Shown here: piece by piece, positions 30,286 through 36,380 of the stretch
How the letters are laid out: every line of letters starts with the position of its first letter
How positions within the stretch are numbered: the first letter of the stretch is position 1
From: a virus
Length of the DNA stretch: 45,131 bases
Virus record (IMG/VR): IMGVR_UViG_3300043466_002290
Span: 1-45,131 of that record
Direction: 5' to 3' (one strand)
Made by a program: the position numbers and the translations under genes
The notes under the pieces: model-generated
Database searches by the model: none
What the model was told of the DNA's origin: nothing
Seen by the model: the letters and a program-made list of their open reading frames with translations, nothing else

Positions 30286-30792
30286 ATGAGTAAGTATGAT
30301 AAATGTTTGGTTTTAGATTCGAGTTATATCCCAAGGAGTATAATCTCGACTGAAAGAGCGTTTGTCATTTCCTACAAGGGGAATGCGGATGTAATTCACG
30401 AGCATCCGGAATCATTCAAATTGATTAACCCGGAGTTGGATATTAAAAAACCATCTATAATTCGTGTATTCAAATATGTGAATCAACAAATTCATAAAGT
30501 TCCGTTGAATCGAGAAAACGTATTTAAACGAGATAATTTTTGTTGTGTATATTGTGGTAATGATAATCGTAAAACATTAACTTTGGACCACGTAATACCT
30601 CAATCTAAAGGTGGTAAAGACACTTGGGAAAATTTGGTAACTGCGTGTAGAAAATGTAATAGTGAGAAATCAAATTTGACATTGGAAGAGTATGGTAAAG
30701 AAATTCCACAACCAAGACGACCTCACTATTTGATGTTAATGAAACAGGTATCACATATACCTAAAGAGTGGGACGATTATTTATTTTATTAA
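30286..30792 (+). CDS. HNH endonuclease
   Basis: 168 residues. Classic HNH domain in the second half: VFKRDNFCCVYCGNDNRKTL, LDHVIPQSKGGKDTWENLVT, ACRKCNSEKSNLT, with two CxxC zinc pairs and the DHV / N / H active-site pattern, then IPQPRRPHYL. The N-terminal part (CLVLDSSYIPRSIISTERAF) is the one usually seen in bacterial stand-alone HNH proteins rather than intron enzymes, so this may be a packaging- or defence-related nuclease instead of a homing enzyme. Confidence 0.88.
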   Translation: MSKYDKCLVLDSSYIPRSIISTERAFVISYKGNADVIHEHPESFKLINPELDIKKPSIIRVFKYVNQQIHKVPLNRENVFKRDNFCCVYCGNDNRKTLTLDHVIPQSKGGKDTWENLVTACRKCNSEKSNLTLEEYGKEIPQPRRPHYLMLMKQVSHIPKEWDDYLFY

Positions 30793-30966
30793 AAGACAGC
30801 CCGATTCCGGTGCACAGGATAGGGAACGAAGCTCTCGGATGACGGGTTTGTTATCTTAACATTATTTGGCTTCGGTTTTTATAATGGATGACAGATTGGC
30901 GCGGAGGTCGGCTAAATCGTTGGTTAGGGTGAGTTGTGGCACCGAGTATTTCTTCCACAACAAAAT
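30793..30966 (+). ncRNA. structured spacer upstream of tRNA-Leu-like 2
   Basis: GTTGTGG/CCACAAC, seven perfect pairs near 30930-30960, and a CCCG/CGGG stem near 30800-30846. GGATGACGG-like phrases occur here and near 29768 and 29818. No gene seen. Confidence 0.35.
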
Positions 30967-31126
30967 GGTCAGGTGGCGAAATGGTAGACGCTAAGTTATA
31001 CGAAATCTTACTAGAGTTCCTTACTACCTAAGTTGGTTCTGCATGCTAGGCGACTTAGGATAATAAAATGGAAACAAGGCATGATAAAACATGGAACTCG
31101 TACAGGTTCGAATCCTGTCCTGACTA
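30967..31126 (+). ncRNA. oversized tRNA-Leu-like element 2
   Basis: 160 bases. Acceptor GGTCAGG/CCTGACT, D arm GGCGAAATGGTAGACGC and T arm ACAGGTTCGAATCCTGT of tRNA-Leu type. The middle is about 110 bases. GAGTTCC/GGAACTC (7 bp) could be an enlarged variable arm; AAGTT pairs with GACTT so that TAGGC at the end of an insertion would supply a Leu TAG anticodon. Both readings need an insertion of about 45 bases or more. Confidence 0.6.
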
Positions 31127-31127
31127 C

Positions 31128-31198
31128 AGAGTAACTCATAATTGAGAACTCCCTCAAGTGATATACCGGGTGTGGTTGGTTAATTGAAGTATCACAAT
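31128..31198 (+). ncRNA. structured spacer
   Basis: GAGT-a-a-CTCA-taat-TGAG-a-ACTC hairpin, then GTGATA/TATCAC (6 bp) around the remaining sequence. Confidence 0.35.
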
Positions 31199-31333
31199 GG
31201 TCAGGTGGCGAAATGGTAGACGCAAGCGTTTAAAAGGTATGTGGTAAACCTAAAAACGCTCCACTAAAGTAAGGTATGAAATGTAAATCCATTATGGCTT
31301 ACTCCAATACAGGTTCGAATCCTGTCCTGACTA
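31199..31333 (+). ncRNA. oversized tRNA-Leu-like element 3
   Basis: 135 bases with the same acceptor, D arm and T arm as element 2. AGCGT/ACGCT forms a five-pair anticodon stem. The loop is 26 bases; removing 19 bases between positions 33 and 34 would leave TTTAAAA, a Leu TAA anticodon loop. The variable arm AGTAAG/CTTACT is also enlarged to about 45 bases. Confidence 0.6.
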
Positions 31334-31354
31334 CAAATTTTAATACATTTTAAT

Positions 31355-31516
31355 ATGAATAAAGTATTTTTAATATCACTATTGTCGTTTATATTATTAT
31401 CGTGTGGTAATAATAAACATCACATTAATGAAACTAAAATTGTAGATTCACTACTAATTGATACACCGGTGGGTGATGATGAAGCTCGTGATTATTTAAA
31501 TGATACCATAAAATAA
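31355..31516 (+). CDS. small lipoprotein, 53 aa
   Basis: Signal MNKVFLISLLSFILLSCGNN with lipobox LLSC; mature part of about 37 residues is acidic (IVDSLLIDTPVGDDEARDYL). Related in style to the lipoprotein at 40522 (both have IVDS repeats). Probably anchored in the host outer or inner membrane; a superinfection-exclusion role is possible but unproven. Confidence 0.7.
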   Translation: MNKVFLISLLSFILLSCGNNKHHINETKIVDSLLIDTPVGDDEARDYLNDTIK

Positions 31517-31562
31517 TTTATACATATGACATTTCCCGGCGATAATCGCCGTTATTAACGGC

Positions 31563-31676
31563 AAGTATATGGCAAGTAGCCGAACACAAATGTTGATTAG
31601 AATTACAAATATTAATAAACAGCAGATAGTTTCTAAAATGCCTGACACGGCTATTTGTTATATACATTGTTAGGCA
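31563..31676 (+). other. attC-like palindrome A
   Basis: GTATATGGCAAGTAGCCG (31565-31582) pairs imperfectly with CGGCTATTTGTTATATAC (31648-31665), followed by GTTAGGC (31669-31675), which fits the attC core form GTTRRRY. The unpaired extra bases in one arm are typical of integron attC hairpins. Confidence 0.45.
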
Positions 31677-31685
31677 ACGTTTATT

Positions 31686-32009
31686 ATGGAATACAAAACA
31701 ATAATTATTGAAGGTGAGGAATTTCTTTTAATTCCAAAATCAAAAGAAGAAAAACTTAACAAAAAATACAAAATTAAGTTTGATAAGATATATACTGAAA
31801 CACATTTTGATGTGGAAGTATGGGGATGGTCAAAAAAATTCATTAACAATAGTGATAAAAGTGAAGATTGTTGGGTAACATTTAGAAGAACCGAAAAAGA
31901 AAATGGAGAATTTTTTTGGACAGATTGGAGTACAGGTGGTGTTGGTGCTAAAAAAGAAATTGCTCTTTTATTAGAAGGATGGTATCACAATTATATGAAC
32001 CAACGTTAA
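31686..32009 (+). CDS. hypothetical cassette-like protein, 107 aa
   Basis: Beta-rich start TIIIEGEEFLLIPK resembles IIIDGVEYELTPK in the gene at 32775. Later part Trp-rich (VEVWGWSKKF; FFWTDWSTGG). The gene begins 11 bases after GTTAGGC and ends just before TGTTGCCTAACG, which is complementary to GTTAGGCAAC: the boundary rule of an integron gene cassette. Function unknown. Confidence 0.65.
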   Translation: MEYKTIIIEGEEFLLIPKSKEEKLNKKYKIKFDKIYTETHFDVEVWGWSKKFINNSDKSEDCWVTFRRTEKENGEFFWTDWSTGGVGAKKEIALLLEGWYHNYMNQR

Positions 32010-32011
32010 AT

Positions 32012-32045
32012 GTTGCCTAACGATTACAGATATATACAGTTGTTT
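32012..32045 (+). other. attC-like site B, possibly truncated
   Basis: GTTGCCTAAC (R'' form RYYYAAC) directly after the previous gene, complementary to the cassette start at 31669-31678, but the rest of the expected palindrome is short. Confidence 0.35.
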
Positions 32046-32063
32046 ATTTAAATTAAAATATAA

Positions 32064-32312
32064 ATGATAGAAGAAAAAGAATACTTAAAAGCAAAGCAGA
32101 TAGTTCAAGAATACGAAAAACAATTGAATATATCTGATGTTAGTGATTGTAATGTGTTTAGTAGGAAACAAGTTAAATCATTATTAAGACAATTATGTTA
32201 TGATTGTATGACATCATATGCTTACTTCAAAGGATATAATAAAAAGAGAAGAATAATTTCTCATGTTAATAACATAATTAATGAATCACCTAAACACAAT
32301 TATTATCACTAA
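32064..32312 (+). CDS. hypothetical cassette-like protein, 82 aa
   Basis: Helical, charged (MIEEKEYLKAKQIVQEYEKQ), two cysteines near the middle (LCYDCMTSYAYFKGY), ends in His/Tyr. Placed between two attC-like sites. Function unknown. Confidence 0.6.
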   Translation: MIEEKEYLKAKQIVQEYEKQLNISDVSDCNVFSRKQVKSLLRQLCYDCMTSYAYFKGYNKKRRIISHVNNIINESPKHNYYH

Positions 32313-32382
32313 CGGTTTGCAGATACACGCTGTGAGCGTTGGAATGAGGGGGGAGAAATAGCGTGTATATGCTGTTATAGGC
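32307..32382 (+). other. attC-like palindrome C
   Basis: ATACACGCT (32323-32331) pairs perfectly with AGCGTGTAT (32360-32368), with outer CTAAC / GTTATAG arms and core GTTATAGGC at 32374-32382. Confidence 0.45.
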
Positions 32383-32424
32383 AGTGGTTTTATTAACTCA
32401 AAATTTAAAAACAAAAACAAAAAT

Positions 32425-32664
32425 ATGGATTACAGAATTATTATTGAAACAGAAGCAAGTGGTAAAAAATGGTACTACGTTCAAAGACGTTACTTGGTTT
32501 ATTTTTGGCGTTACTTGCGTGAAGTGCGTGATATTTCAATGTACGCATATAAAATAGGTTGGCATTCATTAGAGGAAGCAGAAGCACATATTCAGTCGGA
32601 TGTAAACGCAAGATACGCAAATGACCAAAAGAAAATTGTCAAACGTGAATATCTTATTAGGTAG
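32425..32664 (+). CDS. hypothetical cassette-like protein, 79 aa
   Basis: Basic, aromatic protein (KKWYYVQRRYLVYFWRYLRE) with a helix EEAEAHIQSDVNARYAND. Its region starts at GTTATAGGCAGTGG and ends at CCATTGCCTATAAC, complementary with one mismatch, as expected for a cassette. Function unknown. Confidence 0.65.
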   Translation: MDYRIIIETEASGKKWYYVQRRYLVYFWRYLREVRDISMYAYKIGWHSLEEAEAHIQSDVNARYANDQKKIVKREYLIR

Positions 32665-32671
32665 TGTCTTT

Positions 32672-32740
32672 ACCATTGCCTATAACGTCTGATGATAAAC
32701 AATCGTTTTAATGTTGTTTATCATTTGTTATATGAATGTG
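32672..32740 (+). other. attC-like palindrome D
   Basis: CCATTGCCTATAAC, then ATGATAAACAA (32691-32701) paired perfectly with TTGTTTATCAT (32713-32723), then GTTATA completing an outer pairing with TATAAC. Confidence 0.5.
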
Positions 32741-32774
32741 TTATTTTTGTTTTACCGATTAAAAAATTAAATTT

Positions 32775-33149
32775 ATGGAAAAGAAAATTATCATTGATGG
32801 TGTTGAATATGAGTTAACACCTAAGAAAGTTTTAACAGACGAAGAATTTGTTAACTATGTTTTAGAAAAACACAAAATTGACTTTAATATTGGTGATATT
32901 GTTTGGTATAAAGGAGAGACTATTAGAAAAGAATGTGGAGAAACTAAATTTAGAGTACTATCAATCGAACCGTATTTAATTGATGGTATAAGAGTTGATA
33001 CTTACCTAAATGTTAATTTGGAAAGTCTAACATCAGGTAATAAAGTTAGTTTCTTCACATCACATTTGGAAAAATACAGTGGTAAAGATTTTGTTAAAGA
33101 AATTATGATTGATGGAGTTGATTATGAGTTAACACCAAAACAAAAATAA
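32775..33149 (+). CDS. hypothetical protein with repeated IDGVEYELTPK motif
   Basis: 124 residues. Starts MEKKIIIDGVEYELTPKK and ends IMIDGVDYELTPKQK, so the motif occurs at both ends. The middle is beta-rich with a KOW/SH3-like phrase (FNIGDIVWYKGETI). The same motif begins the gene at 31686. Last gene of the cassette-like array; a weak TATATAAC lies after it. Confidence 0.65.
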   Translation: MEKKIIIDGVEYELTPKKVLTDEEFVNYVLEKHKIDFNIGDIVWYKGETIRKECGETKFRVLSIEPYLIDGIRVDTYLNVNLESLTSGNKVSFFTSHLEKYSGKDFVKEIMIDGVDYELTPKQK

Positions 33150-33247
33150 GATTTTATATAACTATAATATATACGTAATAGAATATATATGACTATTTAT
33201 CAATAACTTACCTCTTGGAAAATTCAAAAATTATAAAGATTACAATT

Positions 33248-33457
33248 AAAAAGTTTAACAACCGGGGTGTCCATACTCTAAAAAACTAATGGACTAGGTG
33301 TGTTGATAGGGGTGACCTCCCAATAGTAGCTGATTAAATTCGAGGATAGATAAGGACTAGTACGCCGGTGAGGAACACAACCAATTCCGGAATTCCCACG
33401 AGAAGAAATTCTCAAGTTGCCCGCTACGACCCGAGGGCGGGGTTGTTAAACTTTTTT
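33248..33457 (+). ncRNA. structured RNA closed by a 16-bp stem
   Basis: AAAAAGTTTAACAACC (33248-33263) pairs perfectly with GGTTGTTAAACTTTTT (33441-33456), followed by more T, so the closing stem could also act as terminator. Inside: GTCCAT/ATGGAC (14-base loop), TGTGTT/AACACA, GAGAA-gaaa-TTCTC and CCCGC/GCGGG. No coding frame fits. About 210 bases, next to tRNA clusters like the large phage RNAs GOLLD and ROOL, but much shorter and I see no match to either. Confidence 0.65.
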
Positions 33458-33461
33458 TATT

Positions 33462-33469
33462 ATATTTAT
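33462..33469 (+). promoter_or_regulatory. ATATTTAT candidate late promoter
   Basis: ATATTTAT 16 bases before ATG 33486. Confidence 0.35.
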
Positions 33470-33485
33470 ACATAAAACAAACCTT

Positions 33486-33722
33486 ATGGAACACGGAATG
33501 AGAAAAGAAATTGACAAATTTAACAAGTTCAAACTTAATGAATCGGAAAACTTGAATCTGTTTGAACAAGACGATAACAATTATACTGATTTAGAAAGGA
33601 TAGAGTATAAAATCATAAAATATTTAAATGAGGCTGACGATAAATTAGATTCTGATGATTTTAGTAGATTAGCGGACTCTATACTTGATTATATTGATGA
33701 AATAGGTAGAAGTAAGAGATAA
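33486..33722 (+). CDS. hypothetical protein, 78 aa
   Basis: Charged helical protein (MRKEIDKFNKFKLNESENLN), acidic second half (YLNEADDKLDSDDFSRLADS). Same unit as the next two genes. The phrase FNKFKLNES is common at the N-termini of virion proteins in large phages and may be a head-targeting tail; this is inference. Confidence 0.65.
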   Translation: MEHGMRKEIDKFNKFKLNESENLNLFEQDDNNYTDLERIEYKIIKYLNEADDKLDSDDFSRLADSILDYIDEIGRSKR

Positions 33723-33730
33723 TCATTAAT

Positions 33731-34051
33731 ATGAAATACATTATAACTGAATCCCGATTACACGATACCGTTATTAAATTTTTAAATAATAATTATGGTG
33801 GGTTAGAACCGTTTTATTCTAAAAAACATCCAGGTCATATTTTTTTTATAAAAGATGGTGAAATTATTATTGAGTTTACCAGAGTTAACGGACTTGCTTT
33901 GGTATCATATGAAAAAGTTTGGGATTTATTACTAAATTTTTTTGGATTTAATTTTGAAGAAGGTCAAGAAATAATTAAAAAATGGATTATTGAAAATTAT
34001 GATTTACCAGTAAAACACGTTACACAATATAAATGGAACATAGACCTATAA
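33731..34051 (+). CDS. hypothetical protein, paralogue of the 938-1411 product
   Basis: 106 residues. KYIITESRLHDTVIKFLNNN, YGGLEPF, HIFFIKDGEIIIEF and KKWIIENYDLPVKH line up with the leftward gene at 938-1411. Here the terminal motif is single. The start KYIITES suggests a tail shared with the gene at 34068 (MKIIITEEE). Function unknown. Confidence 0.7.
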   Translation: MKYIITESRLHDTVIKFLNNNYGGLEPFYSKKHPGHIFFIKDGEIIIEFTRVNGLALVSYEKVWDLLLNFFGFNFEEGQEIIKKWIIENYDLPVKHVTQYKWNIDL

Positions 34052-34055
34052 TTAG

Positions 34056-34063
34056 ATATTTAT
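34056..34063 (+). promoter_or_regulatory. ATATTTAT candidate late promoter
   Basis: ATATTTAT four bases before ATG 34068. Confidence 0.3.
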
Positions 34064-34067
34064 CAAT

Positions 34068-34493
34068 ATGAAAATTATTATCACTGAAGAAGAAAAGGAC
34101 GAAATATTAGGTCAACATAAAGACGATGGTCAAAAGTTAAAATTTAAAAACTTTTCCGATACTGATAAATGGGATACTAGAGACATACCAACAGGTAGAC
34201 GAATGTTAGACGCGGATTTAACACCAATGACATTAGCGAAAATTAAATCTAAAGGATTAACACCATATTACATTAATGATATGGATTTAATTGAGTTATC
34301 AGGACCCTTAAAACAAAAAGCATCTTGGGATTATAAACCAACTGAAGTATTTTTATTCAGTCCGGATGATTATGATAAGATTAAAAAGTTATCAGATAAT
34401 ATCAAAGAAATGATTGAACTTAAAAAGAAACAGATTGAATTATATAAACAATACATCCCATCTGTTGCGATTGAACTTACAAAGAAAAAATAA
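34068..34493 (+). CDS. probable virion-associated protein, 141 aa
   Basis: Begins MKIIITEEEKDEILGQHKDD, the clearest case of the EExxxIL.xHK motif shared with 11614 and 14765. The body is basic and helical at the end (KEMIELKKKQIELYKQYIPS). Function unknown; virion link is inferred from the shared start. Confidence 0.65.
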   Translation: MKIIITEEEKDEILGQHKDDGQKLKFKNFSDTDKWDTRDIPTGRRMLDADLTPMTLAKIKSKGLTPYYINDMDLIELSGPLKQKASWDYKPTEVFLFSPDDYDKIKKLSDNIKEMIELKKKQIELYKQYIPSVAIELTKKK

Positions 34494-34507
34494 TTTTTTT
34501 AAAAAAA

Positions 34508-34539
34508 CTTGACACTTTTGAAAATTAGTGTATATTTAT
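34508..34539 (+). promoter_or_regulatory. promoter-like region
   Basis: TTGACACTTTTG followed by TATATTTATC at 34531; combines a TTG element with the ATATTTAT element. Precedes a short unit ending at a terminator. Confidence 0.45.
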
Positions 34540-34565
34540 CAAACAAATACTTAATAAAGCAAAAA

Positions 34566-34637
34566 ATGAAAACATTAAATATCATACTTTTATCAGGGAC
34601 TGAGGCGGATACGTTAACTCGGAAGGAGATGGTATGA
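34566..34637 (+). CDS. possible micro-protein, 23 aa
   Basis: MKTLNIILLSGTEADTLTRK... The frame is very short; support comes only from the promoter before it and the terminator after it, as for 20111-20233. It may instead be a leader or small RNA. Confidence 0.3.
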   Translation: MKTLNIILLSGTEADTLTRKEMV

Positions 34638-34669
34638 TATATTGTGAAAACTAAATAAAACAACAAATC

Positions 34670-34702
34670 AAATCCATCTCCAAAAAAGATGGATTTTTTT
34701 TT
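34670..34702 (+). terminator. intrinsic terminator
   Basis: AAATCCATC / GATGGATTT with an 8-9 base loop and nine T. Confidence 0.85.
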
Positions 34703-34710
34703 TGAAAAAA

Positions 34711-34743
34711 TTTGGAGAATTAAAAAAAATATCCTTACCTTTG
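34711..34743 (+). promoter_or_regulatory. promoter
   Basis: TTTG at 34711-34714, 21-base spacer, TACCTTTG at 34736-34743. Confidence 0.7.
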
Positions 34744-34761
34744 TCGAAACAAAATTAAAAG

Positions 34762-34878
34762 ATGGAAGGACAAGAATTAAGTGGTTCAACGAACCAAGAA
34801 TTGAAAATGGTTTATTCACCAATTTTAGGAGTAGAATACATTTTAGTTGATGTAGAAGAAACTGAAGAAAAAGAATAA
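34762..34878 (+). CDS. micro-protein, 38 aa
   Basis: MEGQELSGSTNQELKMVYSP, ending in an acidic tail VEETEEKE. It has a promoter just upstream, and the next promoter starts just after its stop. Function unknown. Confidence 0.5.
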   Translation: MEGQELSGSTNQELKMVYSPILGVEYILVDVEETEEKE

Positions 34879-34884
34879 AAAAAA

Positions 34885-34916
34885 TTTGGTAGATTAAAAA
34901 AGATATTATATCTTTG
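34885..34916 (+). promoter_or_regulatory. promoter of second tRNA cluster
   Basis: TTTG at 34885-34888, 20-base spacer, TATCTTTG at 34909-34916. Confidence 0.75.
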
Positions 34917-34935
34917 TACCGAAATTAAAAAACAT

Positions 34936-34955
34936 GTTATTTGACATATTGATAA
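34936..34955 (+). promoter_or_regulatory. boxA-like leader repeat
   Basis: Identical over 20 bases to 20366-20385, again between promoter and first tRNA. Confidence 0.5.
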
Positions 34956-34962
34956 TATAAAT

Positions 34963-35034
34963 GGCCCGGTCGTCTAATGGTAAGGACATTTGGTTTTCAA
35001 CCAAAAAATCGGATTTCGATTATCCGTCGGGCTA
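34963..35034 (+). tRNA. tRNA-Glu(TTC)
   Basis: Acceptor GGCCCGG/TCGGGCT, anticodon stem TTTGG/CCAAA with loop TTTTCAA, T arm CGGATTTCGATTATCCG, end ACA. Confidence 0.93.
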
Positions 35035-35039
35035 CAAAT

Positions 35040-35111
35040 GGGGGTATCGTATAAAAGCTATTACAGTGGTTTTGCAAATCACAGAACACGGAGCGTTACC
35101 GTGTACCTCCA
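35040..35111 (+). tRNA. tRNA-Ala(TGC), unusual T loop
   Basis: Acceptor GGGGGTA/TACCTCC, anticodon stem GTGGT/ATCAC with loop TTTGCAA. The T stem CACGG/CCGTG is good, but the loop is AGCGTTA instead of TTCRANN. End ACA. The lack of the usual T54-A58 pair may weaken folding or mark a decaying gene. Confidence 0.82.
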
Positions 35112-35123
35112 CAAAAATTAGAA

Positions 35124-35579
35124 ATGATGAGTTTAGTAAAACAAGTGAATGATGACTTTATTGTTGCATTCAAACAAAAGGACACAATTGGTAAAATGGC
35201 GTTAGGTAATTTAAAATCAAAGTTATCAGATGCTGAAAAAATCAAAAAAAGTGAATTGACAGATGAAGAGGCGTTAAAAGTGATTGTATCAATTGCCAAA
35301 ACTCGTAATCAATCAATTCAAGAATACACCAAAGCAAACAGAATGGATTTGGTGGAAAATGAAAAATTAGAATTAGAGGTTATTGAAAAATACTTACCAA
35401 GTCAAATGACCGAAGACGAAATTAAAAATGAAGTTCGTTCTTTAATTTCTGAAATGGGTGAAGTAACAACGAATCCACAAGTTCTAATTGGTAAAACAAT
35501 GGGAGCCTTCAATAAGAAATTTCAAGGAAGGGCTGACATTAAACAAGTTAAACAGATAATTGAGGAAATGGTGGTATGA
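35124..35579 (+). CDS. YqeY/GatB-like protein
   Basis: 151 residues of the YqeY family (GatB-like C-terminal domain): KQKDTIGKMALGNLKSKLSD, EEALKVIVSIAKTRNQSIQE, EKLELEVIEKYLPSQMTEDE, VLIGKTMGAFNKKFQGRAD. In GatB this domain binds tRNA during Gln/Asn transamidation; the stand-alone function is not known. Starting 13 bases after tRNA-Ala, and next to tRNA-Glu, a tRNA-binding role is reasonable inference. Two adjacent ATGs at 35124 and 35127. Confidence 0.88.
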   Translation: MMSLVKQVNDDFIVAFKQKDTIGKMALGNLKSKLSDAEKIKKSELTDEEALKVIVSIAKTRNQSIQEYTKANRMDLVENEKLELEVIEKYLPSQMTEDEIKNEVRSLISEMGEVTTNPQVLIGKTMGAFNKKFQGRADIKQVKQIIEEMVV

Positions 35580-35956
35580 GTAAGGTTGAAGAATTAGAAA
35601 AAGAATTAGAGGTAGCACACGCCGAATATGATGAGGTGTTTGAAAATCTACCGGAAGGATTGGGATACGAAGAATTTCAAGAAAGATTAAAACCGGTTTC
35701 AGATAAAGTTTCTGAAATTAACCGTAAGATAAGATTGATTCAAGAACCAAAATTTGAGGACTTACCTGATTATGGTGAAGTAATGACACTAAAAGATTTC
35801 GTTAAGAATGTAAAAAGTGGTGGATTTATTGATTATGATGGGTATGGGAAATACGTTAAAGGTGATAAGATGAGTGATATCACAATTAATCCAAGTGACG
35901 TAAAAAATAAAAGTTTAAGAAAAGATTTTGAATCTATAATTTGGTTTAATCGATAA
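35576..35956 (+). CDS. hypothetical protein, 126 aa
   Basis: N-terminal coiled coil (KVEELEKELEVAHAEYDEVF), then a C-terminal domain with a Gly/Tyr segment (SGGFIDYDGYGKYVKGDKMS). Start overlaps the YqeY stop by four bases (ATGA). The end carries the promoter of the next tRNA group. Function unknown. Confidence 0.7.
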   Translation: MSKVEELEKELEVAHAEYDEVFENLPEGLGYEEFQERLKPVSDKVSEINRKIRLIQEPKFEDLPDYGEVMTLKDFVKNVKSGGFIDYDGYGKYVKGDKMSDITINPSDVKNKSLRKDFESIIWFNR

Positions 35957-35971
35957 TTTGATTTATCTTTG
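35940..35971 (+). promoter_or_regulatory. promoter of tRNA-Asp group
   Basis: TTTG at 35940-35943, 20-base spacer, TATCTTTG at 35964-35971; overlaps the 3' end of the preceding gene. Confidence 0.7.
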
Positions 35972-35987
35972 TCCAAGAAAAAAAAAC

Positions 35988-36076
35988 GAGAAGACAGGAT
36001 GCGGGATTCACCATCCGATTAACACGGTTCTTCTCCCGTCAATTGTTAAAGGATGGTCACCTTTGGATTGACAAAA
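35988..36076 (+). ncRNA. two structured segments upstream of tRNA-Asp
   Basis: GAGAAGA/TCTTCTC (7 bp) around GGATG-(10)-CATCC, then GTCAAT/ATTGAC (6 bp) around AAAGG-(7)-CCTTT. Near the transcript 5' end. Confidence 0.4.
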
Positions 36077-36079
36077 TTT

Positions 36080-36151
36080 GGTCTATTCGTTCAACGGCTA
36101 GGATGCTACCCTGTCACGGTAGAGATGAGAGTTCGATTCTCTCATAGACCG
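36080..36151 (+). tRNA. tRNA-Asp(GTC)
   Basis: Acceptor GGTCTAT/ATAGACC, anticodon stem CTACC/GGTAG with loop CTGTCAC, T arm GAGAGTTCGATTCTCTC, end GCA. Confidence 0.94.
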
Positions 36152-36201
36152 CAAATCATAGGAGTAATTAACCTATGACTGTCAGGTTCGAAACTGACGA
36201 T

Positions 36202-36303
36202 TGATTATGGTGTAATGGTGCACAGAGGAACGGAGTAATGGCAGGTGCCATAGCAACCGGTGAAAGGGGGCTCAGGAGTAAGGTTCGAATCCTTATTAGT
36301 CAG
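36202..36303 (+). ncRNA. tRNA-like element with enlarged middle
   Basis: Acceptor TGATTA/TAGTCA with one G-T pair, D-like GTG...CAC arm, T arm TAAGGTTCGAATCCTTA, end GCA. The middle is about 60 bases and contains ATGGC-AGGT-GCCAT, a stem with four-base loop. Just upstream are a perfect hairpin TCATAGG/CCTATGA and an isolated T-arm-like GTCAG-GTTCGAAA-CTGAC. Confidence 0.45.
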
Positions 36304-36367
36304 CAAAATAAATACAATGTGTGAGGTATATTTTCGGGTTGTGAAGTGGTTTTTCGGGGTTTTCTTG

Positions 36368-36375
36368 ATATTTAT
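36368..36375 (+). promoter_or_regulatory. ATATTTAT candidate late promoter
   Basis: ATATTTAT five bases before ATG 36381 of the HNH endonuclease. Confidence 0.3.
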
Positions 36376-36380
36376 ATTAT

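Noticed and set aside
34961-35152. Open frame over tRNA-Glu and tRNA-Ala
   Set aside because: Fully covered by the two tRNAs.
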